Assembly (NCBI RefSeq): GCF_001583495.1
Contig: NZ_LQAQ01000042.1
Coordinates: 62,001 to 126,000, forward strand
DNA from: Flammeovirga sp. SJP92
GTDB taxonomy: Bacteria; Bacteroidota; Bacteroidia; Cytophagales; Flammeovirgaceae
DNA length: 64,000 bases
Reading direction: 5' to 3'
Below are positions 45,203 to 54,459 of the stretch, in pieces. The translations under genes were made by a program, and so were the position numbers. Positions within the stretch are counted from its first letter, which is position 1. Every line of letters begins with the position of its first letter. Under the pieces are notes generated by a model. The model had not been told where the DNA came from. It saw nothing but the letters and a program-made list of their open reading frames with translations, and did not search any database.

Positions 45203-45943
45203 TTATTTTTTTGAGGCCTTTAATGTCTCCTCTAATTCTTTAGTAGAGTATACATGACTTGAAATCATTCTGAAATTAGTCTGTGCCGCAGCATTTCCAT
45301 CAAAACCAGGAACCTGTGCAGAGGCGGTAGCATCACCAATTACAGCTATCTCAAATCCGTCTTCAATCAGTTCACGCATATGAGATTCTACACATAAGTT
45401 CCCTGACATTCCACAAAGAATTACTTTATCGATTTTCTTTTTTCTCAACTGTAACGAAAGGTTGTTTTGTTCTGGTCAAAATATTTTATGAGGAGTGGCT
45501 ACAGTTACATAATCCTGCTCAATGTATTGCTTCTAACGATCTAACCAATCCGCTCCAGAACCTTCAAATCCTTCCACTTTTAACTGATCTTCTCTGTCAA
45601 ACATGTTTATGTGATGCATCAATTCTTCAAGTGCACCTTCAAACTTCCATGAGTGATCGTGTTCATAATAATAATGTGGCGATACAAACACTGGCAACCC
45701 ATATTCTTTGGCTAGTTGGAATATTTTATCAAGATTTTCTACTGTATTATTTTCAGTAACGCTTTTTCCAACGACATCCCAAGCAGCACCTTCAGGACTT
45801 AAGAAATCGTTTTGTGGATCAGTCATTACTATGGCAGTGTATTCGTCGATTTCAAAACCAGGATCTGGTAATTGAGCACTGATAGAAAAAACGATGAATA
45901 AATTACTTAACAAAAGAAGTGTAGTTTTGAATAGATTTTTCAT
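45203..45943 (-). pseudogene. Secreted isochorismatase-family hydrolase with two in-frame stops
   Basis: One continuous frame of 246 codons interrupted by TAG at 45533-45535 (codon 137, where family context LDR-Y-K suggests Tyr) and TGA at 45476-45478 (codon 156, where F-G-PE suggests Gly). Everything else is intact: signal peptide (ISAQ), catalytic Asp in VMTDPQNDFL, and the nucleophile Cys in ILCGMSGNLCVESH. Each stop is explained by one substitution, and there is no frameshift. Family members hydrolyse amides or vinyl ethers. It is the first gene of the unit headed by palindrome copy 3. Recent decay or sequencing error are the main explanations. Confidence 0.82.
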
Positions 45944-46634
45944 GATAAATTGTTGAGATTAAAGTGAAGGGTGTATGATACTACCCTATATTTTTTCTAT
46001 AGATTGAATATTTGATAACGATAAATTATATTTTTAACTACAAGTACAAAAGACACTCTGTTTTATAAACTCTTTATCTTGATAAGAAATAAATGAGTTG
46101 TCAATAACAGATGATTAAGTTAGATGTAGAGAATTCATAATTTTTAAATTAATGTTTGATGCCAATGGAAATACAAGAGGTGTGCCTTTGTTAGTTAAGT
46201 GTTTGATTATCAGTTACATGAAAGTTAAAATTATATAAAAATTGAGAGATATCACCAAAACAATGTCAAAATAGTATAATAATGCCAATATATTGGCAAT
46301 TACCGATCTTTAGACCATGAAGTTGCTCATAGAAGCACAAAAAGGGTCAGCTGTTGAAGTGGAAATCATCTATTCTTACTCAAAAAACAGCTAATATTAA
46401 CATTAGTTTGTAATTAAACTTCCTTTCCAATATAAAGACTTCATCCACTAGGTAATTTACTTAATCACGCCAATTAAGAATTACTCCAATATTTAAGAAA
46501 TGTCCATCTTCTACCTTTGTAATATCATAAAACGCTCTCAATCACAATCACTCTCTACCTAACAATCTATTCATAGTGAATGATACAATGTGAATTGAAG
46601 GTTTGAAAAATTTATAACCTTAAGAAAAAAGAAA
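45944..46634. other. Divergent intergenic region with palindrome copy 3
   Basis: About 690 bp between the isochorismatase pseudogene (minus) and the DUF1269-type gene (plus). It holds the palindrome at 46283-46298 and a possible -7 element TACCTTTG near 46515-46522 for the plus-strand gene. A 25-codon frame beginning about 46318 directly after the palindrome is too short to judge. No other gene is seen. Confidence 0.6.
46283..46298. promoter_or_regulatory. Palindrome TGCCA-N6-TGGCA, copy 3
   Basis: TGCCA (46283-46287) and TGGCA (46294-46298) around ATATAT, followed by ATTAC. It lies 340 bp upstream of the isochorismatase pseudogene and 337 bp upstream of the DUF1269-type gene. Confidence 0.6.
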
Positions 46635-47432
46635 ATGAACAAATTAGTAGTTTCTGTCTTTGACAATCAATCGAAAGCATTTGAAGGATTATCTGCAATT
46701 AAAGAATTAAATAATAACGGTGATATTACCCTTTATGCTGCTACAGTTATCAGTAAAAATGATGAAGGTGAAATAACAGTCAATGAAAAATCTGATCAAG
46801 GACCAATAGGAACGGGCGTTGGTATGTTGACTGGTGCATTTATTGGTATGTTTGGTGGTCCTGTAGGTATGGTAGCAGGTGCTATGGCAGGTTCTGTTGG
46901 TGGATTAATTTATGATTTTGATAAGGCAGGAGTAGATACTTCATTTATTGAAGAGGTCTCTGATGCTTTGGATAAAGGAAAAACGGCAGTGATTGCTGAT
47001 ATAGAAGAAGGTTGGAATGCCCCTTTGGATACCAAAATGCAAGAATTGGATGGAATGTTATTCCGAAGAAATAGAGCTGAAATAGAGGAAGAGCAATTTA
47101 ATAGAGAAGCGGAAGCTATTCAAGCAGAGTTAGCTGAATTAGAACATGAATTAAAAGAAGCTTCTGAGGAATCGAAGGAAAGCATTAAACAGCAAATCGA
47201 TAATGTGAAAAAGAAAGCAGTGGTACTGGAAGATGTCATAAATCAGAAAATCATTGATTTGAAAATTGAAACGGAAGCAAAATCTTCTGAATTGCAGCAA
47301 CAATTAGAAAAAGCAAGTGAGAAGAAACAGAAAAAAATAAATAAGCGTAAGGAAGATCTGGAGCTGAAATTCAATAAAAGTTTGAAAAAGCTTTCAGAGG
47401 CATCCAATAAGCTTACAGAACATATTTCATAG
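46635..47432 (+). CDS. DUF1269-like glycine-zipper protein with coiled-coil tail
   Basis: A 265-residue protein. The N-terminal 130 residues resemble DUF1269 stress proteins (KLVVSVFDNQSKAFEGL, TLYAATVISKND) and contain a glycine zipper (GTGVGMLTGAFIGMFGG and following AGAMAGSVGG) able to insert in or span a membrane. Residues about 135-265 are a long, highly charged Lys/Glu coiled coil. The pattern suggests a membrane-associated stress or mechanosensing protein; function is not established. It shares the palindrome-bearing upstream region with the redox unit, so it may belong to the same regulon. Confidence 0.8.
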   Translation: MNKLVVSVFDNQSKAFEGLSAIKELNNNGDITLYAATVISKNDEGEITVNEKSDQGPIGTGVGMLTGAFIGMFGGPVGMVAGAMAGSVGGLIYDFDKAGVDTSFIEEVSDALDKGKTAVIADIEEGWNAPLDTKMQELDGMLFRRNRAEIEEEQFNREAEAIQAELAELEHELKEASEESKESIKQQIDNVKKKAVVLEDVINQKIIDLKIETEAKSSELQQQLEKASEKKQKKINKRKEDLELKFNKSLKKLSEASNKLTEHIS

Positions 47433-47471
47433 TTAAAGTTTGGGTTTGTTAATTTAGTTATTAAAAGGTGA

Positions 47472-47505
47472 AAGCGTGCTGAATTTTGTTCAGCATGCTT
47501 TTTTC
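47472..47505 (+). terminator. Terminator after the DUF1269-like gene
   Basis: AAGCGTGCTGAA (47472-47483) pairs with TTCAGCATGCTT (47489-47500), one G-T pair, followed by T residues. Confidence 0.8.
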
Positions 47506-47623
47506 TTGTATTACATATTGCAGTGTAGAAATAAGATTTTATACATTTTTTAGGTTATTCAAAGACTGTTTATTTTTTTAGTGATATTAAAAATGAGTTT
47601 ATAAACGCTATTTCCTTCAACCT

Positions 47624-48592
47624 ATGAAAGCAGCTGTTACAACACGAGCAGGATCACCCAATACTATTATATTATTAGAAGTGCCAAAACCAAAAGTAAA
47701 AGAGGGTTGGGTCTTGATAAAAATAAAAGCATTTGGGCTAAACCGAGCCGAACTTTTTACACGAAGAGGAGATTCTCCCGGTGTAGATTATCCAAGAATA
47801 CAAGGAATAGAATGTGTGGGGATTCTGGAAGAGGACCCTAGTAATACGTTTCAAAAAGGAGATAAAGTAATGGCATTTATGGGTGGTATGGGACGTTTTT
47901 TTGATGGTTCCTATGCTGAATATACTATTGTGCCAAAAGAGAATGTATTTTCTTTTAAGAGTAATCTTGATTGGGAAACTTTGGGAGCGATTCCAGAAAT
48001 GTTTCAAACCGTTTCAGGTTCTTTACATCAGGCATTAGAAATTAAAAAAGGGGAAACATTATTGATCAGAGGTGGAACTTCTTCTATTGGTCTTTTAGCT
48101 TGTCAGTTGGCAAAAATGAATGGGCTTACCGTAATTTCAACTTCTAGAAATCCTGGACGGGAGGAATTTTTATTAGAAAATGGAGCAGATCATGTCATTA
48201 TTGATAGGGGACATATTGAAAATGATGTGAAAAGAATTATCCCTGAAGGTGTGGACAAAGTATTAGAACTTGTTGGTACCATCACTTTAAAAGATTCTTT
48301 GAAATGTATCCGTTCAAAAGGTACAGTTTGCATGACGGGTATTTTGGGTAATAAATGGGTATTGGAACATTTTATCCCTATGGGTGATATTCCTTCCTTA
48401 GGAAAACTGACGGCTTACATGGGAGAAGCAGAAAATATTACGGAAGAAATGTTACAGGAATTTATTGATGGTGTGGAAGCAGGTAAGATCAAGTTAAATA
48501 TTGACAGTACATATAAATTAGAAGAAGTGGCAAAGGCGCATGAGTATATGGAAAATAATCAAGCGAAAGGGAAGGTAGTGGTTGTAATTTAA
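47624..48592 (+). CDS. Zinc-independent alcohol dehydrogenase / quinone oxidoreductase family protein
   Basis: A 322-residue medium-chain dehydrogenase/reductase. The GroES-like N-terminal half has VLIKIKAFGLNRAEL, FTRRGDSPGVDYPRIQG and GIECVG; the Rossmann half has LLIRGGTSSIGLLACQLAKM and DKVLELVG. The zinc-ligand cysteines of alcohol dehydrogenases are absent, as in NADPH:quinone oxidoreductases and enoyl reductases. It probably reduces quinones or reactive enones with NADPH. The gene stands alone on the plus strand; it may be part of the same stress theme as its left neighbours, but no palindrome is present upstream. Confidence 0.92.
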   Translation: MKAAVTTRAGSPNTIILLEVPKPKVKEGWVLIKIKAFGLNRAELFTRRGDSPGVDYPRIQGIECVGILEEDPSNTFQKGDKVMAFMGGMGRFFDGSYAEYTIVPKENVFSFKSNLDWETLGAIPEMFQTVSGSLHQALEIKKGETLLIRGGTSSIGLLACQLAKMNGLTVISTSRNPGREEFLLENGADHVIIDRGHIENDVKRIIPEGVDKVLELVGTITLKDSLKCIRSKGTVCMTGILGNKWVLEHFIPMGDIPSLGKLTAYMGEAENITEEMLQEFIDGVEAGKIKLNIDSTYKLEEVAKAHEYMENNQAKGKVVVVI

Positions 48593-48885
48593 TTTCTGCT
48601 AGTTTTTCTAACAGTTATAACTCTAATTGTAAATAATCACAGATTATTCTTTTTCTGAGAATACCTTATTCTTCAAATTCATATAATAAAACAAAGATCA
48701 CCCTTTTCTAACTAAAACGTAATTAAATCTTAAAATACCTTTAGATTCTGATTCTAAACTTTAGAAATGTCAAAAATTACAATATTTTTGCTACGTTAAT
48801 TTTTTGAGTCGAATACAAACAAAATAGTATTTTGAATGGAAGAGAATTCGCTCAGATACATTCTTAATACGTCAAGATATACCGA

Positions 48886-49980
48886 ATGAAAGACATAATA
48901 ACTCAAGCAGGTTCCATAAGTTTAGAGTTGACCGATGAGTTGACGGATGACGTTGTCAAAATGTTGGATGACACATTATGGGGAACTGAAGGCGGAGTTA
49001 GATATACGCACACTGCAACGGAGGAGAACCTAAGATTCACAAAAAAAGCTTATTTCTTAAATCTTAGAAGAGGAGAGAACTTACTGAGTTCAATTACTTT
49101 AATTCATAAATCTACAAAATTTGAAGGAAAGGATGTGGAAACGTATCATATCCGTTATTTTGCTTTTGTGAGTTCTTTGCAGAGTACAAAACAAAACCCT
49201 AACAAGAAGAAAAAGAAAAACAGCTTCTTGGACCAACAACTAATTAATTTCTTCAATACTTATCAAATGCCTGAAAGCAAGGCGAATGGTACTCCACAGC
49301 TATTTCATGCGCAAGTAGAAAATGATAACCTTCGTTCTAAAATGTTTACGGAGAAAGTAGGCTTTAGAACTATTGGTAAAATGACGACGCTAACATTCAG
49401 CAGAATCAGCCCGTCACTTCATCCTTCGGTGAGAAGAGCTACTGAAGAAGAGCAGACAAAAGTGATGGAACTTGCAAATGATTTCTATAAAGATTATGCC
49501 TTTTATTCTTCTGAAAATATATGTCGAAATGACGATGTATTTGTGTTGGAGGAAAACGGAGAGATTCTAGTGAGTGCCCAAGCCTATAAAGGACATTGGA
49601 AATTCCAACACCTTCCAGGAGCAGAAGGTGTAGTAGCCAAATATATCTTACCTTATATTCCGTATGCCAATAGACTTTTCAATTTTAAAAATCATAGATT
49701 CATTACTTTTGAAGGGTTAAATTGGAAGAAGGGACATGAACATAGAGTACAAGATTTTATCGGTTCTGTATTAAAAGAATTAAATCAATATGTTTCCTTT
49801 TTGTGGATGGATCCAGAATCTGAACATTATAAATTAAGTAAGGAACATGTAGATTGGGGAGTGTTAGACCACTTGAATAGTGGATCAAAATCATCGATCA
49901 TTATTAGAACGGATCAAGAAGATGAGTATGATCGATATGCTTCACTCGATAAATTTATTTCTAATTTTTATATATTGTAA
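48886..49980 (+). CDS. Uncharacterised protein with possible GNAT-like folds
   Basis: A 364-residue cytosolic protein without signal or helix spans. The N-terminal half (about 20-175) shows a GNAT-like ending, HAQVENDNLRSKMFTEKVGF then RTIGKMTTLTF, the usual substrate/CoA-side strand of acyltransferases, but the pyrophosphate loop (Q/R-x-x-G-x-G/A) is not visible. A Lys-rich loop (NPNKKKKKN) interrupts it. The second half (about 185-364) repeats an ATEEE start and an RVQDFIGSVLKEL helix, hinting at a degenerate second domain. It is probably an inactive or divergent acetyltransferase-like protein; I cannot name a substrate. The 48593-48885 gap upstream shows no gene. A terminator follows. Confidence 0.65.
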   Translation: MKDIITQAGSISLELTDELTDDVVKMLDDTLWGTEGGVRYTHTATEENLRFTKKAYFLNLRRGENLLSSITLIHKSTKFEGKDVETYHIRYFAFVSSLQSTKQNPNKKKKKNSFLDQQLINFFNTYQMPESKANGTPQLFHAQVENDNLRSKMFTEKVGFRTIGKMTTLTFSRISPSLHPSVRRATEEEQTKVMELANDFYKDYAFYSSENICRNDDVFVLEENGEILVSAQAYKGHWKFQHLPGAEGVVAKYILPYIPYANRLFNFKNHRFITFEGLNWKKGHEHRVQDFIGSVLKELNQYVSFLWMDPESEHYKLSKEHVDWGVLDHLNSGSKSSIIIRTDQEDEYDRYASLDKFISNFYIL

Positions 49981-50008
49981 AACCAGATTAATCTCTGGTT
50001 TTTTTTTG
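49979..50008 (+). terminator. Rho-independent terminator
   Basis: AACCAGA (49981-49987) pairs with TCTGGTT (49994-50000), running into a long T stretch, directly after the stop codon at 49980. Confidence 0.8.
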
Positions 50009-50030
50009 ATCAAATAGAACTTCATTCTCC

Positions 50031-53000
50031 ATGAATTTTTCAATAGATAGATACAACGAATTCACTGAAAAGCTCGATAAATACCCTGAATCAAGCCAGC
50101 ATAAATACATTATTTTAATGATTAGTGCAGGTTTACAGGGATTGAACAAAACGAGGCTGAAAGAGTTTTTGAAAGCACTTTTACCTGAGCTTAAAACAGT
50201 ACAGCTGAACAAAGAAATTACCTCCGTTTTGGACGAACTATTGAAAGATGAGTTGATCTATCCTGTAGAAAATAGAGGAGTGACCTATTTTAGAGTAGAT
50301 TGTCCAGAATTTTATCTTTCTGTATTGGTAAAAGCCAAAGGATTTATGGATGATAGTGCCTTCAACAAGGCATTCAAAAATATAGTATTTGAACAGAAAA
50401 ACTATCCAACATTTTGGGGGACCATGAGCTTTAAGCCAGAATCTGTAATCAGAGATTTGGTAGTGCCAACTTCAAAATTAAATTATACGCTACTTATCAG
50501 TAACTTTTTTAATCCTGAGTTTTCAGATGAAGTTGATGGTTATTCTTCATCATTATGGTTCGGAATGTATTCATTATTTGCCTTTGGACATATAGAAGAT
50601 AATGTAAGTCCAAATCTTAGTGTTGAAATTTGGGATTTTCTTTATAAAGGGGCTTATACTGCTTTACTGGATGGTGATGTTGATGTGCATACTTTATCTA
50701 CTTTTGAAAAGTATACCTCTAAGATGTATAAGGATGAAGGAGTAATGAAAGCTTTGCTTTTGATCTGTCAGGGATATACAACTTCAGCATTAGAAACCAT
50801 TGAAAATGCTGATAATTTTGATAAGGCATTTGTGGAGTTGTATGTGGCTTTAGCATCCAAAGACAAGGAAAAAGTGCTTGAAAGAGTACTCAATTTTGCT
50901 GGGATTGAAAACATTAAAACGCACTTTAAGAAAAAATCTTCAAAATTTTGGAATGCATTAAGTAGTGACCAAGAATTAGTCTTAATGCTTTTAGTTTATC
51001 AAAAATACAAGCAACAATCCTTAAGTTTATTAAGAAACAGATACATCTACTTTGATAAAAAATCAAAAGAGGGTTTTCCTTCTGCATTTTATTCTATTCT
51101 ATTAGAGGCTGTAATTTATTTAAGTACCAATTCTTCAGTAGATGGGTTATTATCAGAGTATGAATTAGAGGAACATTTGCGTTATCATCTTCATGAGTCG
51201 TTAGTCAATGGGTACGGTCCCTTGACTATTACTTTTACCTATTGGATTTATGGGAAATTATTTGGTCAAAAAAATACGCTGGATGATTTGACGTATCATT
51301 ATTTACAGAATAAAACCATCGAATATCAAAAGGGTGGACATAAATGGTACGCCTCTTTATATGCTGATGCTTTAGGTGAAAATACATCAAGTGAAGAAGG
51401 GGTAGATTTAAGTTATTTGATTGATGAAGATTTATTCCGTTTTGAGGATACATTGAGTGAAAGTTCAGAGGAAGAGTGGGAATTGTTACTCCAAAAAATG
51501 GGTGCTATTGCAGAGGATTTTCAACTGATTGATAAAAAGGAAAATAAAGGAGTCAAAGAAGGTCGTTTGCTGTGGGTCGTTTCTGATCATCGATTGTATG
51601 TGCAACCTATGGAACAGACCAAGTTGAAGAATGGGAAGTGGAGTAAGCCTAAAAAAGTTTCTGATACTCGTTTGTTGAAGAAAGGGGTGAAAGGGATGTT
51701 GGAAATCGATCACGAAATTCTCGACAAAGCTATTCGTACTTATGGAAGAGGTTATATGGATTTCGATGTTTTAGAAGTGTGGAAACGTTTGGAAGGACAT
51801 CCTAATGTGGTCTTAGAATCTGATGATAATGTATCGGTTATCGTTGAAAAACGTCCTTTTGAGCTACAAATTGATGAAGCGGGCGAGCATTACCGCCTTT
51901 CTTTTGATAAAGATATTAATATTGACTTTCCATTAAAAAGAGAAACTCCAACGAGGGTGATCTATTATAATGTCGATAAAAAAATTAAGCATTGGGCAGA
52001 GAGTTTTCCTCAAGAAATCATTATTCCCAAAAAAGGGAAAAAACAATTAAAAGAAGCGATAACTGCTTTGGGGCAAACACTGAATATCCACTCGAATGTA
52101 GAAGATATCAGAGAAGAATTGCCAGAAGTGAAAGCAGACCAAACCATTTATGCATTACTCACGCCAAGAGGAAATAATATCCTTTTGGAACTCTATATGA
52201 AGCCTTTTAAAACCACTCCTCCTTATGTTACTCCAGCATCGGGCAAGCCTGTCTTGGTGGAAGAAGTGGATAGAGTACGTACTAGAGCTATCAGAAACCT
52301 AGAGGAAGAAAAAGCACTGTTAGAAAAATTCTATTACCAAAGACCTTTCTTGGATAACACCAACGATGGGCATCATGCATGGGAATTATCCGACAGGGAA
52401 GAAACCTTGAATGCTTTGCAGGAACTTCAGTTTGGCGATTTTAAGCCTGTGGTAGAATGGCCGAAAGGTGTTCGCTTTAAGCTCCTTTCAAAAGTGGGCG
52501 GTGAGAACATCACAATGAACATTCAATCCAAAAAACGTGATTGGTTTGCAGTGTCGGGTGAAGTGAAAGTGAATGAAGAAGTAATTGTTTCATTGGAATC
52601 ATTGCTGAAAGCATTTAAAAATGACCCGAACAGCAATTATGTAGAAATTGAGAAGGATCAGTTTATTGCATTGACAGATTCCCTTAGAAAACAATTGGCG
52701 ACACTGACAAGTGTTGCTGTGGAAGATAAATTAGATTTTAGAGTTCACCGATTATCTTCTTATGGAGCATTGAATGCACTGACAAATGAAGCTTTAGTAA
52801 GAAGTGACAAGTCATGGCAAACATTACAAGAGCAAATTAATACAGCTTCTGAAACTACTTATGTAGTACCAAATACTTTGCAAGCGACCTTAAGGGATTA
52901 TCAAGTGGAAGGTTATCAGTGGTTGTCTCAATTGGCGTCTTGGGGTGGAGGTGCTTGTTTGGCAGATGATATGGGATTGGGTAAAACCTTACAAGGTATT

Positions 53001-54296
53001 GCTTTGATGGTGGACAAGGCAAAAGATGGGCCTTCACTTGTGGTGGCTCCTTCTTCTGTAACTTTCAACTGGGTCAATGAAATCCGAAAATTTGCACCTA
53101 CATTAAAACCGCATTTGCTTTATAATACCAATAATAGAGAGATCTTATTAAAAGAGGCAGGGGCGTTTGATGTGATCATTTGCAGTTATGGATTGCTTCA
53201 ATCGACCTATAAACCAATCGTGAAAAAAGACTGGAATATAGTCTTATTGGATGAAGCACAGGCCATCAAAAATAAAACAACAAAACGATCTCAAGTAGCG
53301 ATGCAGTTGGAAGGTAAAATGAGAATTGTGACGACGGGTACACCTATCGAAAATAACCTTTCAGAATTATGGAACCTCTTCCAATTCATTAATCCTGGGT
53401 TATTAGGTTCATGGGAGTCTTTCAATAAAAACTTTGTTTTGAGAATTGATTCTGGAGATCAACATCATTCCAAATCAGCTAAAAAAGTATTGCGTAAGCT
53501 GATCACTCCATTTATTTTAAGGAGAAAGAAAAGTGAAGTATTGGATGAACTTCCATCAAAAACAGAATCAGTATTAAGCGTGAATTTATCTGAAGATGAA
53601 ATGACGCTTTATGAGGCACACAGAAGAACAGCCTTGGAGGAAATTGAAGGGGTATTGGAGAAAAATAAAGATCAGAATGTACAGCTTCAAGTACTTGCCG
53701 AATTGACGAAGTTACGTCAGTTATGTTGTCACCCAAGTTTGGTGGATCATGAATTCCAGCTGATGGGAAGTAAAATCAGTTTACTTTTAGAAACGCTTCA
53801 TGAATTAAAAGAAGGAGGGCACCGTGCTTTAATTTTCAGTCAGTTTGTTGGCTTCTTAAGTATCATAAGAAAGTATTTAGAAAGGGAAGGTATTTCTTAC
53901 CAATACCTTGATGGATCGACCACTTTAAAAAATAGAGAGAAAGGTATCAATGCTTTCCAATCTGGTGAGGGTGACGTATTCTTGATTTCACTAAAAGCAG
54001 GAGGAACAGGATTAAATTTAACAGCAGCCGATTACGTGATTCATATGGACCCTTGGTGGAACCCGGCTGTAGAAGATCAGGCCACTGACCGTGCACATAG
54101 AATGGGGCAGAAAAGACCCGTTACCGTTTACCGCTTAATTTGTAAAGATACATTGGAGGAAAGGATGATACAGTTGCACGCTGACAAACGTGAATTGGCT
54201 GATGATTTATTGAGTGGTACAAATCAAGCAACGAAACTGAATACCAGTGAATTGTTGAAGTTGTTACAGAAAAACGAGACAATATTAGAACCTTAA
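50031..54296 (+). CDS. SNF2-family DEAD/DEAH helicase
   Basis: A 1421-residue protein. The last about 460 residues form a complete SNF2 ATPase: motif I DDMGLGKTLQ (near 980), Ia VVAPSSVTFNWVNE, motif II LLDEAQAIKN (near 1073), motif III TGTPIENNLSELW, motif V LKAGGTGLNLTAADYVI and motif VI DRAHRMGQKRPV (near 1353). The 960-residue N-terminal part is all soluble and contains no recognised SWIM zinc finger. These enzymes translocate on double-stranded DNA and remodel protein-DNA complexes; HepA/RapA-type recycling of RNA polymerase is one known role. It stands alone, 31 bp after the previous terminator, with no methylase or nuclease partner, so a restriction-type defence role is not supported. 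Confidence 0.93.
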   Translation: MNFSIDRYNEFTEKLDKYPESSQHKYIILMISAGLQGLNKTRLKEFLKALLPELKTVQLNKEITSVLDELLKDELIYPVENRGVTYFRVDCPEFYLSVLVKAKGFMDDSAFNKAFKNIVFEQKNYPTFWGTMSFKPESVIRDLVVPTSKLNYTLLISNFFNPEFSDEVDGYSSSLWFGMYSLFAFGHIEDNVSPNLSVEIWDFLYKGAYTALLDGDVDVHTLSTFEKYTSKMYKDEGVMKALLLICQGYTTSALETIENADNFDKAFVELYVALASKDKEKVLERVLNFAGIENIKTHFKKKSSKFWNALSSDQELVLMLLVYQKYKQQSLSLLRNRYIYFDKKSKEGFPSAFYSILLEAVIYLSTNSSVDGLLSEYELEEHLRYHLHESLVNGYGPLTITFTYWIYGKLFGQKNTLDDLTYHYLQNKTIEYQKGGHKWYASLYADALGENTSSEEGVDLSYLIDEDLFRFEDTLSESSEEEWELLLQKMGAIAEDFQLIDKKENKGVKEGRLLWVVSDHRLYVQPMEQTKLKNGKWSKPKKVSDTRLLKKGVKGMLEIDHEILDKAIRTYGRGYMDFDVLEVWKRLEGHPNVVLESDDNVSVIVEKRPFELQIDEAGEHYRLSFDKDINIDFPLKRETPTRVIYYNVDKKIKHWAESFPQEIIIPKKGKKQLKEAITALGQTLNIHSNVEDIREELPEVKADQTIYALLTPRGNNILLELYMKPFKTTPPYVTPASGKPVLVEEVDRVRTRAIRNLEEEKALLEKFYYQRPFLDNTNDGHHAWELSDREETLNALQELQFGDFKPVVEWPKGVRFKLLSKVGGENITMNIQSKKRDWFAVSGEVKVNEEVIVSLESLLKAFKNDPNSNYVEIEKDQFIALTDSLRKQLATLTSVAVEDKLDFRVHRLSSYGALNALTNEALVRSDKSWQTLQEQINTASETTYVVPNTLQATLRDYQVEGYQWLSQLASWGGGACLADDMGLGKTLQGIALMVDKAKDGPSLVVAPSSVTFNWVNEIRKFAPTLKPHLLYNTNNREILLKEAGAFDVIICSYGLLQSTYKPIVKKDWNIVLLDEAQAIKNKTTKRSQVAMQLEGKMRIVTTGTPIENNLSELWNLFQFINPGLLGSWESFNKNFVLRIDSGDQHHSKSAKKVLRKLITPFILRRKKSEVLDELPSKTESVLSVNLSEDEMTLYEAHRRTALEEIEGVLEKNKDQNVQLQVLAELTKLRQLCCHPSLVDHEFQLMGSKISLLLETLHELKEGGHRALIFSQFVGFLSIIRKYLEREGISYQYLDGSTTLKNREKGINAFQSGEGDVFLISLKAGGTGLNLTAADYVIHMDPWWNPAVEDQATDRAHRMGQKRPVTVYRLICKDTLEERMIQLHADKRELADDLLSGTNQATKLNTSELLKLLQKNETILEP

Positions 54297-54459
54297 GAAA
54301 AATCAAAGAGAAATGGATGAAATCTATATTCAGTAAAATGATTTTTCTTAGTAATTTCTTGAATATAAAGTGTGTTTTTGAGGTATTTAAGAAACATTTA
54401 ATATCTTGTAAATACACTTTATTTTGAAGTCAAAATTAACTTAAAACACCCAAAACTAT

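Noticed and set aside
50031-54296. SNF2 helicase considered as part of a defence system
   Set aside because: No methylase, nuclease, PLD or other defence partner is adjacent; the gene is a single unit between ordinary genes.
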